This document shows, in pieces, positions 26,136-33,434 of a stretch of 33,434 nucleotides of DNA. Each line of letters opens with the position of its first letter. Position 1 is the first letter of the stretch. A program made the translations under genes and the position numbers. Below the pieces are notes generated by a model. The model made no database searches. It was not told where the DNA came from and saw only the letters and a list, made by a program, of their open reading frames with translations. Source of the DNA: a virus; IMG/VR virus record IMGVR_UViG_3300035034_000986, positions 1 to 33,434 of that record; one strand, written 5' to 3'.

Positions 26136-28552
26136 TATGACCTTACCGATAGGAGGTCACTAACGTCAATTCCTTCATAGGCTCTAAACCTCTTGCCTCA
26201 GACCATCTTTTGCACTTCGTCAATCTTGAACCTCTCAAAGTGATACCTCATCCTCTTACAGATAGTGTTGTGCCCCCAAGGCTTGTGCCCTGTACCCCTT
26301 AGCCACCTATTGAAGTCGTCCGAGACGATATGCTTTAATGACATTACGCCATGCTGTATGTCTCACTGCTCCTCTTTCTCTATAAGGTACTGTAACACAA
26401 GGTCTTGCTCATCGATAAAGTCTTGCATGCCTCCCACAAGCTCAGTAGCCATTTTTATAGTCCCCCTCTCCAAAACTCTCATAAGTCATGAGATCATCCA
26501 GTTTAGTATCTGTGGTCACTCTTTCTCAACTAGTACTTGATCCATTCTCTCCACCTTCTCTACTGTCTCAATATCTCATAAACATTGCACAATAATCCCC
26601 CTACGTTTGATCGAGTTATCCTTGTCCTTTATCCATGGCTCTTTGTTTGTACACATAATCAACGAAGCCTTATTCTTGAACGGCACACGATCCCTGTACT
26701 TTCTGTTCATGTTTATCTCTTCTCAAGATATGAGCTTCTTGATAAGGTGGTCATCAAGTTGCACTTTCCCCATATCATAATCGATAGCCAATGTCTTTCC
26801 GATCATTCATGGTAAAGAGAAGTCCTCACCCATTTTGTTGGTTATTGTGAGTCCGACGGCTCTACTTCACATAATACCAGCGAGTGTCTTTGTGAATACA
26901 CCTTTACCATTACCACCTCATCATATCAATATCAACGCTCTCTCTCATGGGTTTCATCAAACTAGGCAGATACCACAGAACTCTTGTATTGTCTCCATAA
27001 CAGCCTCCTTGTCTGTGTACCCACACAACATCCGCTTGAGAAAGTCTAGCCATCTCTCTGGATCAGTAGAACCTAACACCTCGTTGTGGTCAATATCTAT
27101 AGTCCCAGATATGAAATCTTTTCTCGTTATGTCCGACACACTATAAGAGTCGCCTGTGATTGTTATTTTGTGGTGCTTCAATGGTATGACGTTGTCGTCT
27201 GGCTCGTGTAAAGTCCTAGTATTTCAGGATATATCAGTAGACTTTATCTTTATGAAAGTAAGCACCTCCACTACTTGCTTAGTGGTGACCTTGTCAAACT
27301 TGTTGTCAAGATGAGATAGTATAATATTCTTTAGTACATCCTCGTCTATTATGGAGTACAATGGTGAGTCACCTTTTGAAATGTAAACATCACCTCTATG
27401 ATACGCAAAAGTGTGTTCTAATAAGAAGAGCTTCGCTTCTTCTAGTGGGTTGAGTCTCTTCGCTAGGAACTTCTGATCCAATGGTTTGTTCTCTAGTAGT
27501 GATTCCCTTTTTCATTCTACTTTCTCTTTCTTTGGCTTCTCTGTAATAGCTCTCTCCTCTTTCATGCCTGCATCATATATGTGAGTAAACTTCTCTTTGA
27601 AGTAGTCAAACGTGTCCTTAGCGGAAAGTCACAGCTCTTTATTGACAAAAGAAAAGCAGTTGTATGCGTCCTCATCAGACGACAAATACTTAGATCAATC
27701 ACTTATTAGTAGGTTAGACCCCTTTACTATAAACAACGAACTGTTCTTGCCATCCTTTGGAGATAGCAAGTGTATGTAATTGGAAGACTCTTTATATCAA
27801 GCCATGCCTAACTCTTTACTAACAATGTCAGCAAAATCGGTGCTGCTTATATCACATATGAGATCGAAGACCTCACCGTCACCGTTACTATACTTCGTTT
27901 TCTTATGACTACTCACCACTTTAGATAAAGTCTCTTTTGCGTAACTGGAAAGGTCACTGAATATACTGCAGTTCTTGTCTTGCTCTTTCGCTACACTCAC
28001 AGTGAAGGCTTCACTTAGCCCATACCTCTCAGATCTCTTAGCGTTCACCGTTCATATACAACGGGTTATCCTTGAGATGTTCTTACATGAGTGGTCAGAC
28101 CTCATGGAGTCCGGGAGTAGCAAATCACTTTGGTTATAGAGCCATTGTGTTGCGTTCTTGTACTCGACTAGGTCAGTCTCGATAAGCTTTGGTGCTGTAT
28201 AGTATATGTGCAACCCGTTTCAAGAGTATACTATATACCTCCAGTCAGATAACACCTTGTGCTCCTTGTAAGCAGACACAATAAAAACAACAGCTTCCTC
28301 AATGACACTATCTGGTGTTTCACCACCTAGATTCGATCTAATATCAATATCGATAACCATGTATCACTTACTAGTCACATCCACATCCTTCGTGTATCTT
28401 CAAATCCTCACTCATCATCAAACAACAAAGTACAGATCAGTATGACCAGAAAGGTCTTTAGGTACACTCCTCAAAGACACAGGCTTTCAGTTAGGGAAGT
28501 GCCTGAACTCAATGTTCTTGCCATCACAACCAAGATTCTTTAGAAACGTCAT
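26135..28552 (-). CDS. Primase-helicase: AEP primase fused to SF3 helicase
   Basis: 805 residues and about 26 TGA codons. Residues 1-250 are an archaeo-eukaryotic type primase: GYMVIDIDIRSN has the catalytic D-x-D pair, and YSGNGLHIYYTAP has the S-G-x-G-x-H motif. A D5_N-like linker follows. The SF3 helicase occupies about 530-720: ALILIGGGGNGKGVFTKTL (Walker A, with glycines from TGA TGA GGT GGT), KTLAIDYDMG (Walker B-like), RVPFKNKASLIMCTNKEPW (motif C) and SIKRRGIIVQ (arginine finger). It would open the origin and prime synthesis. No DNA polymerase is encoded, so the host enzyme must extend. First gene of the minus-strand replication operon. Confidence 0.93.
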
Positions 28553-28564
28553 AATTTTTTACAT

Positions 28565-28622
28565 ACACATATAAAGACCCCTATGCTCACTTCCTTGCGT
28601 GCTTAGAGGTCTTTATATGTGT
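28565..28622. repeat. Long inverted repeat in the primase leader
   Basis: Arms 28565-28586 and 28601-28622. ACACATATAAAGACC pairs perfectly with GGTCTTTATATGTGT, and after one mismatch CTA/TAG, then after another GC/GC, continue the stem. The loop is 14 bases. It lies 13 bases upstream of the primase ATG, within its leader, and the arm supplies the TTTATA box 23 nt before the ATG. It may be a translational control hairpin or an origin element. Confidence 0.85.
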
Positions 28623-28628
28623 ATATGT

Positions 28629-28646
28629 GTCGACTGGCCAGTTGAC
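28629..28646. promoter_or_regulatory. 18-bp palindrome, operator candidate
   Basis: GTC-n-ACTGGCCAGT-n-GAC: perfect ten-base core with matching outer triplets and a single mismatched pair. It lies between the primase hairpin and the -10 of the minus-strand promoter, a position where a bound dimer would block transcription of the replication operon. Confidence 0.5.
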
Positions 28647-28695
28647 AATATAACAAAAAGGCGACTATATGCAAGGAAGTTTTTTAGGTATTTGC

Positions 28696-28723
28696 AGTAT
28701 AACAAGTTACACACTTAATGCAA
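28696..28723 (-). promoter_or_regulatory. Promoter of the replication operon
   Basis: Minus-strand TTGCAT (28718-28723), 16 bases, TATACT (28696-28701), preceded by CTA. It drives the primase, helicase and VRR-NUC genes. The leader of about 140 nt includes the palindrome and the long hairpin. Confidence 0.65.
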
Positions 28724-28740
28724 TAGCAAAGTGGTTCGTT

Positions 28741-28898
28741 ACCTGTGCATTACACAGGTTAGTGGTATTTACAGTGTAAACATTTGTTGCTTAATATATT
28801 TTTACACGTGTAGTACACAGATCGCTTTTTAGGTATATGTGAAATGAAAAACCAGTCATAGATTGAGAAATTGATGATTGCATGTGTTACACAGGTTA
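28741..28898. promoter_or_regulatory. Cluster of palindromic operator or iteron sites
   Basis: Sites: ACCTGTG-catta-CACAGGT (28741-28759), TTTACA-g-TGTAAA (28768-28780), TACACGTGTA (28803-28812) and TGTGT-t-ACACA (28883-28893). They share the half-site TACAC/GTGTA. A 12-mer TTACACAGGTTA occurs at 28750-28761 and again at 28887-28898, and TTTTTAGGTAT occurs at 28681-28691 and 28826-28836, so the region looks like an imperfect duplication of about 90 bp. The second 12-mer lies inside the spacer of the plus-strand promoter. Confidence 0.6.
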
Positions 28899-28905
28899 AT
28901 ATACT
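28878..28905 (+). promoter_or_regulatory. Plus-strand promoter overlapping an operator
   Basis: TTGCAT (28878-28883), 16 bases, TATACT (28900-28905), the same boxes and spacing as the divergent replication promoter. The spacer contains TTACACAGGTTA. No ORF starts in the 136 bases between it and the next promoter, so it gives either a long leader or a short non-coding RNA. Confidence 0.58.
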
Positions 28906-29041
28906 ATAAACTTCTTTAAATCAATATATATATAAAAACATAGAAGCGCTATATAGTGAAACTCTTTCTGGTTTTCAAGTTGTGAAACTGTGTAGTTGCA
29001 CTCTTCACAGAGAATGTAAAGTAGTATATTGCTATTGCCTA

Positions 29042-29069
29042 TTGCAATATAGGGGACTGGCAGTATTAT
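29042..29069 (+). promoter_or_regulatory. Promoter of the methyltransferase operon
   Basis: TTGCAA (29042-29047), 16 bases, TATTAT (29064-29069), preceded by CTA and inside the palindrome TATTGCAATA. It lies 35 bases before the ATG of the first plus-strand gene of this operon. Confidence 0.66.
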
Positions 29070-29104
29070 TGGTGTTAGTTATTTAGATGTAAATTGTTGT
29101 TGTT

Positions 29105-29710
29105 ATGAACGAAGAACAAAGACTATGATTCAGCTACGCCGTAAAGGAGCGAAATAAGGCAGTAGGGAACGGAGAAGGTATGCTATTCCCTAAGATAACA
29201 CACCCTAACGACGAGCTAGAAGTAAAGGCTCTACGAACTGGAGGGATAAATATCGTAGTAGAGGAGATAGTGGAGGGCATAGAGGCTCAGACTAATGTTC
29301 TTTTCTTAGACGCTATGATAGACACAGCCTTTGGAACTCTATGAGAACTACACAAGATGTGACACGAGTATCATCCAGAATTACAATACCAACAAGCAAA
29401 TAGAGATATAAGGGCTTCTAAGGTAAGCAAGGAATGATTGTTAGAGTACACAGACTACATAGAGAAGGAACTAAAGAACAAAACGATCAATTATGATCTT
29501 ATCAGCTCACACTATCACTATATCATACACGTTTCCTTGCTATTAGCTGAGTGATTAGTAGGAGACAGACTATTCGCTGCTTGCATGGAGGTATGCAGGT
29601 CCAACTTCGCCAAACTACCATACGAAAAAGACAGCAATGGAAAGGTAAGGAAGGGAGATTGATTTGTAGCACCGAGCCTAGGGCAATTCATCTCCAAGAA
29701 GACTTCATAA
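29105..29710 (+). CDS. Hypothetical protein heading the methyltransferase operon
   Basis: 201 residues with six TGA codons. Mostly helical and polar: NVLFLDAMIDTAFGTLGELH, VSKEGLLEYTDYIEKELKN, HYHYIIHVSLLLAEGLVGD. There are two cysteines in AACMEVCRSN. I do not recognise the family. Its TAA overlaps the ATG of the first methyltransferase (TAATG), so it may be a partner of that enzyme or an early regulatory protein. TTTAGA lies 23 nt upstream. Confidence 0.75.
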
Positions 29711-30888
29711 TGAAAGAAACTTTGTTGCATTGAGATTGTTTGGAGAAATTAAAGGAAATGGAGGACAACTCCATCGATAGTATGGTTACAGATCCCCCTT
29801 ACTGAATATCATTCATGGGTAAGAAACGAGATTATGACGTACCACAGAAAGAGGTACGAGAAGAATGCCTAAGGGTACTAAAACCATGAGGTCATGCTTT
29901 GATTGCTTGCTGAACAAGAACACAACACAGAATGGCAGTAAACCTGGAGGATTGAGGGTTTGAGATTAGAGATATTATTGCGTGGGTATATGGTAGTTGA
30001 TTTCCCAAATCACTCAATCTGGGAAAAAGCGTGGACAAGTTGCAGGGTAATGAAAGGGAGGTTATGTGAAAAACAATATATGCAGATTGAAGTAAATGAA
30101 GAAGAACAGCAAAACACTTTACAGGTGTTGATTTATGAGGTTCTAGCGTTAATACCAAATGAACATCACCACACGAATGACGAGGTACAGCTCTTAAACC
30201 TGCAATGGAACTCCGAACACTATGCAGAAAGCCACTATCAGAAAAGACTATTGCAAAGAATGTATTGAAGCATTGAACAGGTGGCATCAATATAGATGAG
30301 TGTAGGGTGGGAACTACTGATAAATTGGGAGGAGGTGCTGAAAAACGTGCAACTTTTGCTGGTAAAGAGGGGTGGGATAGACCACGAATGCACGATAAAG
30401 AGAAAGAAAAATCCCATTCTGATAAAATCAAACATAACGTAAAGCACGCAGAGGGTTTAGGCAGATTCCCTGCTAACTTAATACATGATTGAAGTGATGA
30501 GGTGGTTGGGTTGTTTCCAGATAGTAAAAGTGGTACAGTAAAAGGTATATATGGACATAAAGAATGATTTGCAAAAGGTGAGGTATATCAAGAACACAAA
30601 GGTAGTTCTTGATCTGCAGCTCGCTTCTTCTATTGCAGTAAGGCTTCAAAAAGCGAAAGGAATAAGGGGCTAGAGGGGCAATGTACACACCCAACGGTTA
30701 AGCCTATAAAGCTTATGCAATACCTATGCAGACTTATAACCCCCGTATGATGAACCATACTAGACCCTTATATGTGATCTGGTAGTACAGGTATATGAGC
30801 TAAGTTGTGAGGTTTTGATTTCATAGGTATAGAGAGAGAGGAAGAGTACATGGATATAGCGAGGGCAAGGATGAAAGCACGAGGCTAG
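29710..30888 (+). CDS. DNA methyltransferase 1 (N6-adenine or N4-cytosine, beta order)
   Basis: 392 residues. Motif IV DSMVTDPPYGISF is near the N-terminus and motif I TILDPYMGSGSTGIGAKLGG is near the C-terminus, the beta-class order, with the target-recognition region between. VLKPGGHALIACGTRT and FEIRDIIAWVYGSGFPKS are further catalytic-domain motifs. DPPY favours adenine-N6, but N4-cytosine cannot be excluded. No restriction endonuclease is seen nearby, so it probably protects phage DNA against host restriction. About 20 TGA codons in frame. It is closely paralogous to the next gene but differs in the central region. Confidence 0.92.
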
Positions 30889-30917
30889 TATGGCACAATT
30901 TATAACAACACTTCATA

Positions 30918-32153
30918 ATGAAAGAAATTTTGTTGCATTGAGAATGTTTGGAGAAATTAAAGGAAATGGAGGACAACTCCATCGATAGTATGGTTACAGA
31001 TCCCCCTTACTGAATATCGTTCATGGGTAAGAAATGGGATTATGATGTACCGCAGAAAGATGTATGGGCTGAGTGTCTAAGGGTATTGAAGCCATGAGGT
31101 CATGCACTGATCGCTTGCTGAACAAGAACGCAACACAGAATGGCAGTAAATCTAGAGGATTGAGGGTTCGAGATTAGAGATATTATTGCGTGGGTATATG
31201 GTAGTTGATTTCCCAAATCACTCAATCTGGGAAAAAGCGTGGACAAGTTGCAGGGTAATGAAAGGGAGGTTAATGATTATGTAGCACCAGATGGCAAAAA
31301 AAGGTGTGGTGGCAATAGTTTTTCTGTAGGAAAAGAGCCAGATGGTAGATGAATAAATAAATCAACCAAATGAACATCACCACACGAATGACGAGGCACT
31401 GCACTCAAGCCTGCAATGGAACTCCGAACACTATGCAGAAAGCCACTATCAGAAAAGACTATTGCAAAGAACGTATTGAAGCATTGAACAGGTGGTATCA
31501 ATATAGATGAGTGTAGGGTGGGTAGTGAAAAGATAAATGTCACTTGTCACTTGTGACAAGACTTAATGTGAGCCATGAAATGAAATCCTTGCGACAAAGA
31601 TACTACTTATACTACAACTAATACTTGAAGATTCCCTGCTAACTTAATCCACGATTGAAGTGATGAGGTTGTTAATCTGTTCCCAGAGACGAAACCAAGT
31701 AAACAAAACAAAATAAGTGATAAAAGAATAAATGATGGGAAATCAATGTTTATAGATGAAGTTCGTACACCTGAAAATAGTTATGCAGATAGAGGCTCTG
31801 CAGCTCGTTTCTTCTATTGCGCCAAGGCTTCAAGAAGCGAAAGGAATAAGGGGCTAGAGGGGTTTGAGAAAAAGCCAGGATGAAGTAATGCAAAATGATA
31901 CACTAGAGATGTGGCTAATTGAAACGATAGAAATAGACCAGTCGCAAATTATCACCCAACGGTTAAGCCCATTAAACTTATGCAATACTTAGTAAGACTT
32001 ATAACACCTAAGTGATGAACTATACTAGACCCTTATATGTGATCTGGTAGTACAGGTATATGAGCTAAGTTGTGAGGTTTTGATTTCATAGGTATAGAGA
32101 GAGAGGGAGAGTACATGGATATAGCGAGGGCCAGGATGAAAGCACGAGGCTAG
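30918..32153 (+). CDS. DNA methyltransferase 2, tandem paralogue
   Basis: 411 residues. Same motif order: DSMVTDPPYGISF and TILDPYMGSGSTGIGAKLGG. The first 118 residues and the last 67 are nearly identical to methyltransferase 1, as is a central block of about 50 residues (TSPHEGRGTALKPAMEL onward). Segments at about 119-148, 202-237 and 316-345 are unrelated. This one has HLGQDLMGAMKGNPCDKD and a longer linker before HPTVKPIKLMQYL. It probably has a different target sequence. Begins after a 29-bp spacer that is itself repeated before the TM2 gene. Confidence 0.92.
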
Positions 32154-32182
32154 TATGGCACAATTTATAACAACACTTCATA

Positions 32183-32374
32183 ATGAAAAACAAAACAACA
32201 GCGATACTTCTTGCACTATTCCTTTGAGGCATAGGAGCACACCAATTCTATTTATGAAACACAAAGAGAGGGTTCTTGTATATGGTATTCTGCTGGACAT
32301 TCATACCAGTACTTGTATCTATATTTGACATCCTTATGATCATGGGAGACAATACAGGTAAATTTACAGAATAA
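32183..32374 (+). CDS. TM2-domain membrane protein
   Basis: 63 residues. It is almost entirely a TM2 domain: TTAILLALFLGGIGAHQFYL (first helix with the GxxGxHxFYLG motif), GNTKRGFLYMVF, then WTFIPVLVSIFDILMIM (second helix with the D of the DxxxI motif). TM2 proteins are small two-helix membrane proteins found widely in bacteria and phages; role unclear. The glycines of FLGGIG and YLGN include TGA codons. Leader TTTATA is 19 nt upstream, copied from the methyltransferase spacer. Confidence 0.85.
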
Positions 32375-32383
32375 ACAACTTAG

Positions 32384-32797
32384 ATGGCAAGAGCTGACAA
32401 GAAGAAGAACGTGGCGAAAGTTGCGGAAATGCTAGTAAATAACCCACATGCTACAGAGAGAGAGATTGCAGGCTCTACATGAATGAGCAACTGAACAGCA
32501 CATAACTGTAAAAACGAACTTAAGCAAAACTGAGCAAAAGACGATACCATAGCGTATATCGTGCTGTCTGCAAAGAATAGACTAAGGAAGGTTAGTGCAG
32601 TATTTGATAGGTTTGTAGACGAGTCATGTGCAAAGGATGTGCTCAATAGAAGCGACGCCAGCCTAATAAAAGAAATAGCTAGGGACGATATGGCAAGGAT
32701 TAACGTCCTCTGATGATCTATCACAGACAGCAAGGGAGGCATAAGCCCTCTTAATAGTGACCAAGCAGCAGCATTGGACGCTTTACGTTCTCTGTAG
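32384..32797 (+). CDS. terS: Terminase small subunit candidate
   Basis: 137 residues. The N-terminal 60 residues hold a helix-turn-helix: NVAKVAEMLVNNPHATEREI then AGSTGMSNGTAHNCKNEL, as in small terminases that bind the pac site. A central helical region (VLSAKNRLRKVSAVFDRFVD) suits oligomerisation. It ends three bases before the terL ATG, the standard order. TGA glycines lie within the helix-turn-helix (STGMSNG) and at VLGGS. Confidence 0.82.
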
Positions 32798-32800
32798 TAG

Positions 32801-33434
32801 ATGACAAAACGGGACGCGTTAAACGATAAAGCGGTGAGGGTTGAGTACTTCAGAGACAACTTCCCTGCTTTCTTTGCGTACCATTTCTGACGACCATTCA
32901 CCAAGTTCCAAGTCGAGTGGATGAAGTCTGTGCAAAGTAGAAAGAATACTTTCATTGAGGCATTCAGAGCTAGTAGAAAGACTACTATGGTCAGATGATA
33001 TGTTGTGTGGTGTATATGTTACAAGGTCGAGCCGCACATAGTTGTCCAGTCATACGAGTCAAACCTTTCATCCGAGTGGGTAAGGAATGTTGCAAAGATG
33101 TTATTCAAGAGGTCAATAGTCAACGACTACGGGCTACTTTTCCCTTTGGAGACAAAAAAGGACGACCTCAAGAAGAAGTCATTACATAACTTTGACACAA
33201 CAAACGGCGTCAAGATCAATAGTAAGTCATTAAGGCAAGTCTTGAGGTGAGCTAATGAGTACGACATGGAAGACGATAAGAGTGCGAGACCCACTCTATT
33301 GGTTATGGATGATGTGGACGTTGAGAGTTCTGTTGAGAATCCAGACATAGTGGAAAAGAACTACAACAAAATTATGGGTGAGACAATCAGCGCACTTGAT
33401 CCGCTAAGAAGGAAGATAATATTCTTATGAAATA
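32801..33434 (+). CDS. terL: Terminase large subunit, N-terminal part (ATPase domain)
   Basis: Starts at 32801 and continues through the 127-bp repeat into position 128 of the window; the whole protein has 458 residues. Motor-domain features: adenine-binding KFQVEWMKSVQSRKNTFIEA, a P-loop AFRASRKTTMVRG that lacks the usual GxGK glycines, and Walker B TLLVMDDVDVE. It hydrolyses ATP to drive DNA into the head through the portal. The mature protein continues with the nuclease domain at 1-870. Three TGA codons are in this part. Confidence 0.94.
33308..33434. repeat. Terminal direct repeat, right copy (assembly overlap)
   Basis: Exact copy of positions 1-127, in the same orientation and the same terL reading frame. 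Confidence 0.95.

Larger units (their letters stand above)
28553..29104. other. Non-coding control region between divergent operons; candidate origin
   Basis: About 550 bp with no credible gene on either strand. It holds a long hairpin (28565-28622), an 18-bp palindrome (28629-28646), a set of palindromes with TACAC/GTGTA half-sites (28741-28898), one minus-strand and two plus-strand promoters, and an AT-rich stretch with TATATATATA near 28925. Divergent transcription of replication genes on one side and of the methyltransferase and packaging genes on the other, with repeats and an AT-rich segment, suits both a replication origin and an expression switch. No tRNA was recognised here. Confidence 0.6.
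29710..32153 (+). repeat. Mosaic tandem duplication of a methyltransferase gene
   Basis: Near-identical DNA blocks: 29710-30063 with 30918-31271 (354 bp), 30154-30311 with 31364-31521 (158 bp), 30615-30680 with 31798-31862, and 30688-30888 with 31953-32153 (201 bp). Between them the sequences are unrelated and differ in length. The spacer after each gene (30881-30923 and 32146-32188) is also shared, so the duplicated unit was gene plus leader. Confidence 0.93.

Noticed and set aside
30889-30990. Short ORF starting ATG GCA CAA in the spacer before methyltransferase 2, repeated at 32154
   Set aside because: It runs out of frame into the coding sequence of the next gene and differs after the duplicated spacer. 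The ATG 29 bases later starts a recognised protein in both places.
1-33434. Idea that the phage is a degraded, frameshifted or pseudogene-rich element
   Set aside because: Every apparent break is an in-frame TGA at a glycine position. With code 25 the genes are full-length and tightly packed.
1-33434. TGA read as tryptophan (code 4, mycoplasma-type)
   Set aside because: Tryptophan at the collagen, Walker A, TerL and hexapeptide positions would break each motif, while glycine fits all of them.

Overview
This window is the complete genome of a tailed phage (siphovirus type) that uses genetic code 25, in which TGA is read as glycine and only TAA and TAG stop translation. That code is known from Absconditabacteria (SR1) and Gracilibacteria, so the host is very probably one of these ultra-small bacteria. 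The evidence is internal. TGA falls at conserved glycines in the TerL nuclease domain, the primase-helicase Walker A loop, a collagen-like Gly-X-Y stretch, and all 24 units of a hexapeptide repeat. A standard-code reading breaks nearly every gene into pieces. All coordinates given here are for full-length code-25 genes.

The first 127 bases recur exactly as the last 127 (33308-33434), and terL reads without a break across the join. The molecule is therefore a circular or circularly permuted unit of 33,307 bp, and 127 bp is the overlap expected from a k=127 assembly.

Layout. (1) 32384-17872 on the plus strand, through the join: terminase small and large subunits, tail tube, HK97-type prohead protease and major capsid protein, connector and neck proteins, a portal-MuF fusion, frameshifted tail chaperones, tape measure, Dit, Tal-like protein, a set of fibre and receptor-binding proteins, holin candidates and an amidase endolysin, closed by a terminator. 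(2) 17985-22914 on the minus strand: an HNH-like protein, a membrane-anchored protein with a secreted domain, two tandem-repeat proteins, a secreted murein-hydrolase-like protein and several small membrane proteins. (3) 23013-28552 on the minus strand: a small helical protein, PD-(D/E)XK nuclease, SSB-like protein, VRR-NUC nuclease, SF2 helicase and an 805-residue AEP primase / SF3 helicase. (4) 28553-29104: a non-coding control region with a long hairpin, palindromes and divergent promoters. (5) 29105-32374 on the plus strand: an unknown protein, two tandem paralogous DNA methyltransferases and a TM2-domain protein, leading back into the terminase genes.

No integrase, recognisable repressor, DNA polymerase or tRNA was seen. 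The phage is probably virulent and depends on the host for its polymerase and for the tRNA that reads TGA. Two signals recur: a promoter form TTGCAW-N16-TAnnaT, and a TTTAYA-like box about 18-23 nt before most uncoupled start codons in place of a Shine-Dalgarno sequence.
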